Assembly (NCBI GenBank): GCA_910585005.1
Contig: CAJUCN010000008.1
Location: 1-64,000, forward strand
Source of the DNA: an uncultured Lachnospiraceae bacterium
Lineage (GTDB): Bacteria > Bacillota > Clostridia > Lachnospirales > Lachnospiraceae
DNA: 64,000 nt
Direction of reading: 5' to 3'
Shown: positions 42,809 through 51,017 of the stretch, in pieces
Layout: each line of letters opens with the position of its first letter
Position numbering within the stretch: position 1 is the stretch's first letter
Position numbers and translations under genes: made by a program
The notes under the pieces: generated by a model
The model's input: the letters and a program-made list of their open reading frames with translations, nothing else
The model's database searches: none
What the model was told of the DNA's origin: nothing

Positions 42809-43240
42809 TCAATGGTTCGTAAAATCGATATCGTATCTTGTTCCCTGTGAAAATAAAATACCGTCTGTGAGCTGGATGCACAGGATACAAGTGTTTTCGT
42901 CATCAAAATTGTTGTGACCGTTATCAATCCATTCTTGAAAAGCCTTTTTTAACTTTTCCGCAATGTTTTTATTTTCCTCTTTACCAAACCAGCCTAAATT
43001 CACGCCTTTTCCATGTGCCGTAAACCAATCGCCGGAAATTGCCACATGGGGATTTTCTTCAATTTGTTTCATTTTATTAGAAAGAGCGTATGTAATTACA
43101 TAAAATGCCCCATCCTCATAATACCCATCAACATTACGGACATACGGCTTTCCGTCCTGGACAGTTGCTATAGCAATGATCTGATCCTTGCCAAACCGTT
43201 CCTTCATGATTTCTTTTGTTTTGGAATTTAATATTTCCAT
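42809..43240 (-). CDS. Pyridoxamine 5'-phosphate oxidase-family protein
   Basis: This 143-residue split-barrel flavin-binding protein has ATVQDGKPYVRNVDGYYEDG and ALSNKMKQIEENPHVAISGDW, typical of small FMN-binding oxidases or stress proteins of Clostridia. Key catalytic residues of true PdxH are not visible, so the annotation is by fold. It may bind flavin or F420 and reduce small molecules. It is monocistronic and divergent from the YbaK-like gene; its ATG has GGAGGATTGG upstream on the minus strand. Confidence 0.85.
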   Translation of the reverse strand: MEILNSKTKEIMKERFGKDQIIAIATVQDGKPYVRNVDGYYEDGAFYVITYALSNKMKQIEENPHVAISGDWFTAHGKGVNLGWFGKEENKNIAEKLKKAFQEWIDNGHNNFDDENTCILCIQLTDGILFSQGTRYDIDFTNH

Positions 43241-43456
43241 GATCCAATCCTCCGTTTCAAATATAATATAGTTTTATTATAACTGTTTTTTAACAAGATG
43301 TGTATTCCTTTGGCAGCCAAATGTAAACTTTTAGAGCATTTTGAAAATTCCTATTTTTAATATATTGCAGGGAAATTTGAAATCTTCTATAATAATTAAG
43401 AATGAAAAGAGGTGCCGTCAGAGACGGATAATGGGGCGGCGAAGGGAGATAAAACA

Positions 43457-43933
43457 ATGGCAATTGACCGAGTGAAAGAATATTTTAGACAATATGGCAT
43501 GGAAGGGAAAATACAGGAATTTAAAGTGTCCAGTGCGACTGTGGAATTGGCGGCACAGGCGCTTGCCTGCGAACCGGCAAGAATTGCCAAAACACTTTCC
43601 TTTTTGGTAGGGGAACAGGCGGTTCTTATCGTGGCGGCAGGAGATATGAAGATTGATAATGGTAAATATAAGAAGCAATTCGGAACGAAGGCAAAAATGC
43701 TGACGCCGGATCAGGTGGAGGAGTTGGTAGGACATGCCGTAGGAGGCGTCTGCCCGTTTGGAATAAAGGAAGGGGTTAAGGTTTACCTGGATCAGTCCCT
43801 AAAAAGGTTTGAGACAGTGTTTCCTGCCTGCGGCAGCAGCAACAGCGCGATCGAACTGACAATTCCGGAAATGGAGCGGTATGCCGGGGAAGTGGGCTGG
43901 GTGGATGTGTGTAAAAGGGTAGAGATGGGATGA
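43457..43933 (+). CDS. YbaK/EbsC-family aminoacyl-tRNA deacylase-like protein
   Basis: This 158-residue protein of the prolyl-tRNA editing (INS) superfamily would hydrolyse mischarged Cys-tRNA-Pro or similar. Family features are EFKVSSATVELAAQALACEPARIAKTL, the conserved Lys/Gly in KIDNGKYKKQFG, and GHAVGGVCPFGIKEGV near the active site. The ATG at 43457 follows GAAGGGAG and gives the usual N terminus. It is likely a quality-control enzyme of translation. A short gap follows before the GNAT gene. Confidence 0.9.
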   Translation: MAIDRVKEYFRQYGMEGKIQEFKVSSATVELAAQALACEPARIAKTLSFLVGEQAVLIVAAGDMKIDNGKYKKQFGTKAKMLTPDQVEELVGHAVGGVCPFGIKEGVKVYLDQSLKRFETVFPACGSSNSAIELTIPEMERYAGEVGWVDVCKRVEMG

Positions 43934-44056
43934 AGAAAGGCGGGATTTTTTGGCAGAGACAGCCGGAAAGATTACCAGATGGTCGTTTGGTGCAATGGTA
44001 TTAAGATAGGGATGTAAGGCACCGATATAAATTGTGTAAAGAGATGAGGTTTTCCT

Positions 44057-44848
44057 ATGTTAGAGTGGACACAGCAGAAAGTTTTGGAAATTGCAATGGA
44101 GCAGTCGGCAATAGATCTTTGCTGCCAGCCGGAGGATTTTTTGAAAGACGGAAATGTGGCAGTATCTTCCGGCGTAAGGGAAGGCTACCGGAAGTATTTG
44201 AAGCTCCCCTTTTTCTGCAATCTGGTATCTTACGGCAATAATATTGTGGCCTCCCATGACCCAAAGGTGAAAGAGATCGTTTGGGATTACATGGAACGCT
44301 TTGGCAAGGTAGCTGGTTTTGAGACACCGAATATGCATGTACTTGATGATGCGTTCAGACAGTACGGATACCGAATCTGCTTTATGGCGGAGTATTTTTT
44401 GCCGGAGTTATCGGTTCTGTGCCCGTTAGAATGTGGGTATGAACTTCGTGTTCTGGGTGCAGAGGATTTTGGGACGCTTTATACTGACCAGTGGAGCAAT
44501 GCGCTTTGCAAGGACCGGAAAGAACTGGATGTGCTGGGGATAGGGGCTTATGACGGCGGAGAGCTGATCGGGCTTGCCGGATGTTCGGCAGATGGCAGGG
44601 ATATGTGGCAGATTGGTGTGGATGTGCTGAAAGGTTACCGACAAAAGGGAATTGCAGCGTCACTTACCAGCCGTCTGGCGGTGGAAATTTTAAAAAGGGG
44701 TAAGGTTCCTTTTTACTGTGCGGCATGGTCTAATGTCCCATCGGTGCGGAATGCCATCAAGGCAGGGTTCCGGCCGGCATGGGTGGAAATGACGGCGAAA
44801 GAAGAAACTTATGTAAATGAATTAAACGGCGTTGGAGGGATAGGATGA
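44057..44848 (+). CDS. GNAT family N-acetyltransferase
   Basis: This 263-residue protein has an N-terminal domain of about 130 residues (VLEIAMEQSAIDLCCQPEDFL) and a C-terminal GNAT domain with GADGRDMWQIGVDVLKGYRQKGIAASLTSRLA-type acetyl-CoA binding and PSVRNAIKAGFRPAW. The same layout is found in many clostridial acetyltransferases of unknown target. It overlaps the next gene by 4 bases (ATGA), so the orphan FliD-like protein is co-translated with it, which may or may not reflect a shared role. Confidence 0.85.
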   Translation: MLEWTQQKVLEIAMEQSAIDLCCQPEDFLKDGNVAVSSGVREGYRKYLKLPFFCNLVSYGNNIVASHDPKVKEIVWDYMERFGKVAGFETPNMHVLDDAFRQYGYRICFMAEYFLPELSVLCPLECGYELRVLGAEDFGTLYTDQWSNALCKDRKELDVLGIGAYDGGELIGLAGCSADGRDMWQIGVDVLKGYRQKGIAASLTSRLAVEILKRGKVPFYCAAWSNVPSVRNAIKAGFRPAWVEMTAKEETYVNELNGVGGIG

Positions 44849-45585
44849 GTTCAAGAGGGATCAATCCATTAATAACACAAAACAGGCTGCTTTCCCAGGC
44901 AAGAACCAGGACAAGGAATGGCAGTGCAAGCATGGCGGCAGCCATGGCGCAAAGCGGCAGTTCCAATAAAAATAATGCTCTTGTGGATGCGCTTAAGAAA
45001 AGGGGCGGCAAGGATTCTTTGAGCGAGGCGGATCAAAGCCAGAAGAATGCTTATACGGTGATCGAAAAGACGGCGGGAAATATCAAAAAACATGCGGAGA
45101 AGCTTTTATCATGGCCGGAAAAATCAGTGGATGAGATGACTGATGAGGAAAAGGCGGCATACAAGAAAAATGTGGCGGATGAAATTTCTTCCCTTGTTAC
45201 GGATTATAACGATATGATAACAGGTATGGAAAATGCCGGAGGAAAGGTCAACGAAGTATATTTAAGCCAGATGCGCGGATATTTTAAAAATGCCCAGAAG
45301 CAGCTTGCGGAACTGGGGATTACAGAAGATAAAAAAGGAAAACTGGTCTTTGACCGGGAAAAACTGGAAAGCGCGGAAGTATCTAAGATCAAAGAAACCC
45401 TGGGAAAAAAGGGAACATTCATTGACGACATTGGTAAAAGGGCTGAAAATGTCCTGGACAATGCAAAGACTAATCTTGCAGTGTTAAATAAAAACCAATA
45501 TGCAGGGAATTACACCTATAACCGGTATGGGAGCGATATCTTTGACGCACTGTTTCAGGGGAGCAAATATAATAATATGGGTTAA
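44845..45585 (+). CDS. Hypothetical protein with FliD C-domain-like region
   Basis: This 246-residue protein has no clear family assignment. The first 50 residues are Ser/Arg/Asn-rich and probably disordered. Residues about 65-246 are helical, with LVTDYNDMITGM and QLAELGITEDKKGKLVFDREKLESA, a pattern strongly reminiscent of the C-terminal domain of flagellar cap protein FliD (L..LGI..D..GkL..D..KL..A). No flagellar gene is nearby, and no signal peptide is seen. The C terminus is Tyr/Asn/Gly-rich. A secreted or surface coiled-coil function is possible. It ends with a shared terminator. Confidence 0.6.
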   Translation: MSSRGINPLITQNRLLSQARTRTRNGSASMAAAMAQSGSSNKNNALVDALKKRGGKDSLSEADQSQKNAYTVIEKTAGNIKKHAEKLLSWPEKSVDEMTDEEKAAYKKNVADEISSLVTDYNDMITGMENAGGKVNEVYLSQMRGYFKNAQKQLAELGITEDKKGKLVFDREKLESAEVSKIKETLGKKGTFIDDIGKRAENVLDNAKTNLAVLNKNQYAGNYTYNRYGSDIFDALFQGSKYNNMG

Positions 45586-45610
45586 GAATTTATTCTGTAG
45601 ATCAAGTTTT

Positions 45611-45642
45611 AAAACGGGTTGGCTATCTAGCCAGCCCGTTTT
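45611..45642. terminator. Bidirectional terminator overlapping a stop codon
   Basis: The 14-base arms at 45611-45624 and 45629-45642 (AAAACGGGTTGGCT with its complement, one G-T) close a 4-base loop. A- and T-rich flanks allow action both ways. The stop codon of the minus-strand DUF4091 gene (45623-45625) lies in the stem. Confidence 0.85.
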
Positions 45643-47287
45643 GCAATGCATGGTTTACTTTTTGACGCAGCCGGAACAAGTAAGTTTCCTCCTGAGGGTA
45701 TTTGTCAAAAGTGACGGTCTCTTCATTAACTAATTTTAATACCGCGTCTCTTCCGGCCAGGTTTTCTAATGCGGTTAGTGCACAATAATCTGACATGGCC
45801 TCATCTAATAACATTTGACGGATGGAACCTTCCGGTTTTCCGTCTTTTCCCGGATAGACAAGGAAGGGGTCGCCGGAGGGGAAAGCCCCGGCGGCATCCG
45901 TACACTGGTAAGGGTCGATCCGGTAATGAGAAAGTTCGGAATGATAAAAATTGTATCCCCAATGAAGGAATCCGTCTAATCGGTATTTGTACAGTAAAAC
46001 GCCTAAAATACGGGTACGGCATCCCGGCAAAGCAATAAAATGGTTGGGCACGTCTACGCATTGCGCGGTGCAGTAATAACACCACAAATGTTCCGGACGG
46101 TTTTCAAGAAAAGGCTTTAGTGCATCCACTGCACAAACAGGACGTTGAACCAGCCCCTCCTGATAGAAATCATAGTCGGATAAGGCGTCAATAATTTTAT
46201 ATCCTTTTAAATCTTCGGCAATGGATTCCCATGCCCTGCGGTAAGAGGGAAGCTCATCCATGGGAGGCTCATCGGATATATGGAAGTATGTCCGGCTGGC
46301 AATTCCCATTTTGTCCAGTTCCCCTTTTAGGGCAGTTAAAAACTGATGAAGGAATTCCCGGTATGTGCTCCCGGAAGCATCCGTTTCCCAGCCAAAGATC
46401 TGCTGATATACGCCATCTTTGAGGGCCATGACCTTGGGGGCTGCCTTTGCTCCCCACTGGCTGAACAGATGAGAAAGCTCAAAATATTCTATCCCGCATT
46501 CCAACGCCATGTTTACCCATTTATGGAAGTTGGAAAATCCAAATTCATAATGGGGATTTTGTGGACTGCCGGGATCAGGGGAGGAAACTGTGACGTCCAC
46601 AAGCTGCACCGTGAGCCGTTCTTTTCCGATGGCCGTGTCAAGAGGCGGCGTGAAAATAGGGGTAAGCAGCATATTGCATTTATGCTTTGCCGCTGCCCGG
46701 ACAAAAGATTCCACAATTTCCCAATAATAGTCCGAAAATACTTCCGTCTGGTAATACTCCGCCAGGCAGTCGCTGTGAAACCATTCCGTGTAGGCAATGG
46801 GAAGTTTGGGAAGCGGCACGTCTATGACGGTACATGTCATTTTTGCATCGCAAAGGATCATGCCATTTGATTCCAGTCGTAGAATGACCGGGTAGATTCC
46901 AGCTTCTATAGTCATGTCCGTTTCTATGTCGATCCAAAGGCAGCGCCATTGCCCGGCAATCAGAAGAAATCCCTGTTGGGGGATTTGGCTTAGCCGGTCC
47001 GGGTACATTCCGGGCACAGTGGACAGATATCCGTCGTCCCGTTTGGGATGGCAGGGATATTCGCAGGGAACCAGATTTACCATGCGGACATGGACATGAT
47101 CCTTGATTGGGGATGAAACTTTCAGACTGCCATAATTTTTGCCTTCTCCGCTCCAATAATAGGCAATCTGAAAGGACAGTGTTTCACCTTTTAACCCGGT
47201 TAAATTTTTTTCTTTTAATTCCTTTTGGTTTGCACCGTCAGGAAATACTTTACACATAGAAGAAACAATATGATATTTGAAGTCCAT
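45623..47287 (-). CDS. DUF4091 (GH123-like) protein
   Basis: This 554-residue protein contains N-terminal beta-sandwich sequence (MVNLVPCEYPCHP...) and a C-terminal TIM-barrel-like DUF4091 region with YFHISDEPPMDEL, LPSYRRAWE, WGYNFYHSEL and DPYQCTDAAGAFPSGDPFLVYPG. The adjacent Asp-Glu in ISDEP matches the catalytic pair of GH123 N-acetylgalactosaminidases, the nearest characterised relatives. No signal peptide is visible, so a cytoplasmic glycosidase acting on imported GalNAc-containing glycans is the best guess. Its ribosome site is weak (GGACAA). Confidence 0.8.
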   Translation of the reverse strand: MDFKYHIVSSMCKVFPDGANQKELKEKNLTGLKGETLSFQIAYYWSGEGKNYGSLKVSSPIKDHVHVRMVNLVPCEYPCHPKRDDGYLSTVPGMYPDRLSQIPQQGFLLIAGQWRCLWIDIETDMTIEAGIYPVILRLESNGMILCDAKMTCTVIDVPLPKLPIAYTEWFHSDCLAEYYQTEVFSDYYWEIVESFVRAAAKHKCNMLLTPIFTPPLDTAIGKERLTVQLVDVTVSSPDPGSPQNPHYEFGFSNFHKWVNMALECGIEYFELSHLFSQWGAKAAPKVMALKDGVYQQIFGWETDASGSTYREFLHQFLTALKGELDKMGIASRTYFHISDEPPMDELPSYRRAWESIAEDLKGYKIIDALSDYDFYQEGLVQRPVCAVDALKPFLENRPEHLWCYYCTAQCVDVPNHFIALPGCRTRILGVLLYKYRLDGFLHWGYNFYHSELSHYRIDPYQCTDAAGAFPSGDPFLVYPGKDGKPEGSIRQMLLDEAMSDYCALTALENLAGRDAVLKLVNEETVTFDKYPQEETYLFRLRQKVNHALQNGLAR

Positions 47288-47325
47288 AGAGTTGTCCTTT
47301 TGCCGTAGTGACTGTGGGAGCCAGG

Positions 47326-48396
47326 TTATGAATTCAAAATGCCCCGTCCTTCCTGCGCTACGCCGATATAAGTTTTACCAGTGTTAAGCTGGATCTCATT
47401 GCCATTGTCATCGTAATACCTGGTGGGGGAGTAGTCAGAGGTCTTTTTCCATGTGATATGGATGCCCCTTCCCCGGGTGAAATAATATCCGTCTCCAGTA
47501 GAATCAATGGTCTGGAATGCAAGGTAACCCTTGGCATCGCGCTTTGACCATTTGGTGTTCTGGATGATCACGTTGGCAAAAGTAAGCTGTGCGCCGGTGA
47601 GGCCGTCTGTCTGGGGGCCGCCGTGGATGTTCTTTGCATAAAGCCCGGTTTCCGGGTTGTAAGTAAAGTAGCTCTTGGTGTAAGTGAAAATATTGGACAG
47701 GTCAATCACATTGCCCGGAATAGCGCCCGGATACTGCTCTAAGGAATTGACCCCTTCCGCAAACCGGAAATGGTTTGTATTGTAATATTCCGGCCTGGTG
47801 GACAAGGAGTAACCCAGGGCGTTGCAGGCGTTGGTGATGCCTTCACCGTTTATGTATGCATTGTGGGGGGCTTTCCGGTCCGTGGTGCGGAAAAAGTAGC
47901 CAGACCCCGGCCTGTCCCCTCCCGTGCCATATTCATTGGTGCCGGAAAGGTTGTTGATATCCGGCGCGGTGATCCGGTCCGCCATGTAAAAGACGCCGCC
48001 GAAGTGAACCAGGATAGGATCCCATTCTGTGGCAATGGAAATGTAGTAGTCGCGGCAGCTCCTGATATTTCCAATACGGCTAAGTCCCTGCCAGTCATCA
48101 ATGATCGCCATTTGGCGGGAGATCTCCCCTTCTTCCATAATTTCATAAAGCACTTTGGCATTGCCGATCCCATAAGAAGGCTGCGCTTTTTTGTCTGTGG
48201 GCATCATAATGGCGATGGGACGCTGGGATGCCTGGGCAGCCGGGATCATTTCATTGGTATAGACGCTGCGGACCTGCTCATCTGCCAACACTTTATTGCT
48301 GCCAGCATCCCAGGGCGCTGTGAGCATAGAAGCGGTGATGAGGCCGATTGCAAGGGCAGCCGCCGATAAGCGTTTGATCCATGTTGTTCGTTTCAT
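47326..48396 (-). CDS. DUF3048-domain secreted protein (YerB-like)
   Basis: This 356-residue exported protein has a signal peptide at residues 1-38 (MKRTTWIKRLSAAALAIG...), then the DUF3048 two-part domain: RPIAIMMPTDKKAQPSYGIGNAKVLYEIMEEGEISR, RSCRDYYISIATEWDPILVHFGG, and a C-terminal part with NVIIQNTKWSKRDAKGYLAFQ and GRGIHITW. YerB-like proteins are membrane-anchored or cell-surface with unknown function; here no lipobox Cys is seen, so it may be released. The ATG follows GGAGGG. It precedes the DUF4091 gene on the same strand by 38 bases and may be in its operon. Confidence 0.88.
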   Translation of the reverse strand: MKRTTWIKRLSAAALAIGLITASMLTAPWDAGSNKVLADEQVRSVYTNEMIPAAQASQRPIAIMMPTDKKAQPSYGIGNAKVLYEIMEEGEISRQMAIIDDWQGLSRIGNIRSCRDYYISIATEWDPILVHFGGVFYMADRITAPDINNLSGTNEYGTGGDRPGSGYFFRTTDRKAPHNAYINGEGITNACNALGYSLSTRPEYYNTNHFRFAEGVNSLEQYPGAIPGNVIDLSNIFTYTKSYFTYNPETGLYAKNIHGGPQTDGLTGAQLTFANVIIQNTKWSKRDAKGYLAFQTIDSTGDGYYFTRGRGIHITWKKTSDYSPTRYYDDNGNEIQLNTGKTYIGVAQEGRGILNS

Positions 48397-48576
48397 AATA
48401 ACCCTCCATTCTTGTGAATAAGGTGCAAAGCCTTAGATTTCCATTATAGCAAATGGCTTGTGGGGTGTAAAGGATGGTATTTACGCCGAAAAATAGGCGT
48501 TTTGTGTTGGTTGATAAAGAAAACCTTATAACAGGCCGATAAATAAAATAAGTTGACAAGAATGGAGGGGCTTGGA

Positions 48577-49533
48577 ATGAAAGTAAATCATACAATATTT
48601 ATGGGTGACGATACGCTCCGTGCAAGGCACGGCTATGAAGATGGACAAAAGGATTCGGACAGGAGGACTATTTTTGCTGGTGGATTAAAAAAGGTGATTG
48701 ATCCTATCCAGCAAAAAAGAGAACAAGCTCAGAAACAGGCAATGAAGATTATTGGCGATACCTGGGCAAACGACCAGAAGATAGATAACGATCTTGATAA
48801 CAGGAGAGAGAAAGTCAGGGAATATCAAAAGGAGATTGGGGCGGCAAATGATGAACTGCTTGAAATCAAAAATAACCGGGCCAAGCTCCGTGAAGATATG
48901 GGGATCGCAGAAGATTCCCAGGAAGAACAGGATCTAAAGCTTTTAGAGAAAGAAATAGATTCCCGGAAAGCCGGAAGTGATATCCATTTAACGAAGGAAG
49001 AACAGGAGCGGATTGCCCAGATTAAGGCAAATGGACTGACCGAATATCAGGAACGTTCCCTGGCAATGAAAAGCGGTGGTGCGTTATACGAGAAGGAAAT
49101 CGAGGAGGCTTCTCAAAAAATGCAGGGTGAAAATGCCGCCATCAAAAGCACGGAACTTGAGCGCCTTAAAAAGGATCCCATGGTAGGGGCACAGAAGGCT
49201 GCGGATGAGATCTTGGAACAGGCCAGCGATCAGATCGTGGGTATGTTAATGGAAGAAGCCAAAGACCATATCGACGAGGAAATGGAAGAGAAGAAAGAAG
49301 CTGCAGAAAAGGCCGAGGAGAAGAAGGAAGAGGAAGAAGAAAGGATCGAAAAGCAGGACGAAAAGAAAGAGCAGGAAGAACAGTTCCGTGAGCAGATCAA
49401 AGATTCCACTGAGCTGATGACGCAATCAGACGAATTGTTGGAGGATGTCCAGAAGGAAGTGAAAAAGATTTTGGATGAGATGAAGCTTTTGGAAGAAGAT
49501 CTTAAGGGGGCTTCGGTAGATACGGCAGGATGA
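48577..49533 (+). CDS. Large coiled-coil hypothetical protein
   Basis: This 318-residue, highly charged protein has no recognised family. After a short ordered start (MKVNHTIFMGDDTLRARHGYEDG) it is almost wholly predicted coiled coil, with a Glu/Lys-dense segment at about 230-285. It has no signal peptide or membrane helix. The ATG at 48577 is chosen for its GGAGGGG ribosome site; a TTG start eight codons upstream has none. It is a stand-alone unit with its own terminator. Codon use resembles its neighbours. It could be a cytoplasmic scaffold or structural protein; the function is unknown. Confidence 0.7.
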   Translation: MKVNHTIFMGDDTLRARHGYEDGQKDSDRRTIFAGGLKKVIDPIQQKREQAQKQAMKIIGDTWANDQKIDNDLDNRREKVREYQKEIGAANDELLEIKNNRAKLREDMGIAEDSQEEQDLKLLEKEIDSRKAGSDIHLTKEEQERIAQIKANGLTEYQERSLAMKSGGALYEKEIEEASQKMQGENAAIKSTELERLKKDPMVGAQKAADEILEQASDQIVGMLMEEAKDHIDEEMEEKKEAAEKAEEKKEEEEERIEKQDEKKEQEEQFREQIKDSTELMTQSDELLEDVQKEVKKILDEMKLLEEDLKGASVDTAG

Positions 49534-49568
49534 GCCGGTCATGCAGCCTAAAGCCAACCGCATACATG

Positions 49569-49604
49569 AAACCAGCGCTGTCGTCGGCAGCGCTGGTTTT
49601 TGCT
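49569..49604. terminator. Intrinsic terminator between convergent genes
   Basis: The 12-base arms AAACCAGCGCTG (49569-49580) and its complement (49588-49599) with a 7-base loop are followed by TTTT. It stops the coiled-coil transcript and lies at the 3' end of the minus-strand DUF5721 gene. Confidence 0.9.
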
Positions 49605-49615
49605 TAATAACGGAT

Positions 49616-50119
49616 TTACGGTAATTCATAATTGATGGCATTATGGTCAAAAAATTCCGCCATATAGGCATCCCAAATCTGGTCTGGCGATTTATCCGGG
49701 ATAAAGGTATGGAAAGCGGTGGCCGTGATGCAGGTAAGCTCACTGCCATCGTATTTGATGTTCAGTACAAATGCCTTTAAGTCGTTTAGGGATACTGCCG
49801 ATCCATTTTCGGTAAGAAGGGCTTTTGCAAGTTCCGGTTTTAAGTGCAGAACCAGTTTAAAGCCCAAAGGAGTGCGTTTCCCTTTGATCAGTTCAAAGCA
49901 CAGGCTTCGCATATCCTGCCACATGGAAAATTCATAAGGGGGAAGAATTCCCTCATCATTGAAATTTCCGGTAAAAAATTCTTTGTTCATGCGTCCGTCA
50001 ATAAAAAAGGTATTATAGGTGGTAATAGAGGCTTCTGCCAGCAGGAAAACATCGAAGGCGTTGCTTCCAAGCAGCCTGCTCATAAAAATCTTTCGTTCTT
50101 TTATCTTGTATGCTTTCAT
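49616..50119 (-). CDS. DUF5721-family protein
   Basis: This 167-residue protein belongs to a family seen mainly in Lachnospiraceae (recognised from MKAYKIKERKIFMSRLLG...FDVFLLAEA, FELIKGKRTPLGFKLV and NIKYDGSELTCITATAF). Its function is unknown; the fold appears alpha/beta and cytoplasmic. The start at 50119 gives the usual N terminus and has AAGGAAC upstream; a longer frame extends to 50164 without a site. It supports the taxonomic reading of the window. Confidence 0.75.
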   Translation of the reverse strand: MKAYKIKERKIFMSRLLGSNAFDVFLLAEASITTYNTFFIDGRMNKEFFTGNFNDEGILPPYEFSMWQDMRSLCFELIKGKRTPLGFKLVLHLKPELAKALLTENGSAVSLNDLKAFVLNIKYDGSELTCITATAFHTFIPDKSPDQIWDAYMAEFFDHNAINYELP

Positions 50120-50272
50120 GGGAGTTCCTTCTAATGCTCTGCTACGAATCAAGAACAGGCGCATTTGCCTGAATGCCTTCTAAACTGGTTGGCGTACAAT
50201 CATCCGTTTTCTTTTTAGGATGCATTGAGTGTTACAAATTGATTATAAGGAATTTAATCAAAGATGTAAAGA

Positions 50273-51007
50273 TTATTTAGTTTCAAAGAAAGCCTTTATT
50301 CTTCGAAAGGAAACCGGACATTCCATGCCGTCAGATAAAATAAGAATCCGCCTTTTTTTGTCGAACTGCCAGATATGTGCAGTGTTGACAATCCAGGATT
50401 TATGACAAAGCAGGAACTGTTCATTTAGCTGCACGGCCATCTCCTTAAGTGAGCCTGACTGCTCATAAGCTCCTTCTTTAGTAAAAATCTTGATTTTATG
50501 GGCACTTGAAGAAGCTTGTATGCATAGGATAGCTTCCTGTCTGAGGAACAGAGTCTTTTGGCCAATGTTCACGCAAATTGCTTTGTGGATATCATTTTTC
50601 CCGGAAGAAAAGAGTTTTCCTGCATGGAGAAGGCATTGCTTTATGCGCCAGGGGATGCGTTGGGGTTCGTCTTTTAAGATATAATCCATGGCTTCTACCC
50701 GATATTGAAAAGCCATATGGGAAAGTTCACTGTGGACAGTGATAAAAACAATGAAGCCTCTCGGGTCATGTTTACGGATCTGGGTGGCAAGCTCCATTCC
50801 GCCATAAGCGTTGGCTTTTAAGTCCACATCCAGGAAATACAAGAAAGGCGTGGGGTTTTCGGCAATATGGTTCAAAACGTGTTCCGCCGTGCGGGCGGAT
50901 AATACCACCTTCATATCCAGTTCTTCTATGCAGATAAATTTGTTGATTGTCTCTTTTAAATAGGTTCTGTATTCGTCTTGGTCATCGCAAATAATAATGG
51001 GGAGCAT
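50273..51007 (-). CDS. LytTR-family response regulator (AgrA-like)
   Basis: This 244-residue response regulator has a receiver with the acidic pair in IIICDDQDEY, phospho-acceptor Asp60 (YFLDVDLKA), and Lys in YILKDEP. A C-terminal LytTR DNA-binding domain (about 145-240) follows with LRQEAILCIQASSSAHKI and FLLCHKSWIVNTAHIWQFDKKRRILILSD. The ATG is behind AGGAGG. It is placed 10 bases after its sensor kinase on the minus strand. A 21-bp-phased direct repeat upstream of the divergent broken agrB gene is a probable binding site. Confidence 0.93.
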   Translation of the reverse strand: MLPIIICDDQDEYRTYLKETINKFICIEELDMKVVLSARTAEHVLNHIAENPTPFLYFLDVDLKANAYGGMELATQIRKHDPRGFIVFITVHSELSHMAFQYRVEAMDYILKDEPQRIPWRIKQCLLHAGKLFSSGKNDIHKAICVNIGQKTLFLRQEAILCIQASSSAHKIKIFTKEGAYEQSGSLKEMAVQLNEQFLLCHKSWIVNTAHIWQFDKKRRILILSDGMECPVSFRRIKAFFETK

Positions 51008-51017
51008 AGGAAACCTC

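Noticed and set aside
47770..48369. 199-codon plus-strand frame opposite the DUF3048 gene
   Set aside because: Antisense shadow; the minus strand has a signal peptide, domain motifs and a GGAGGG start.
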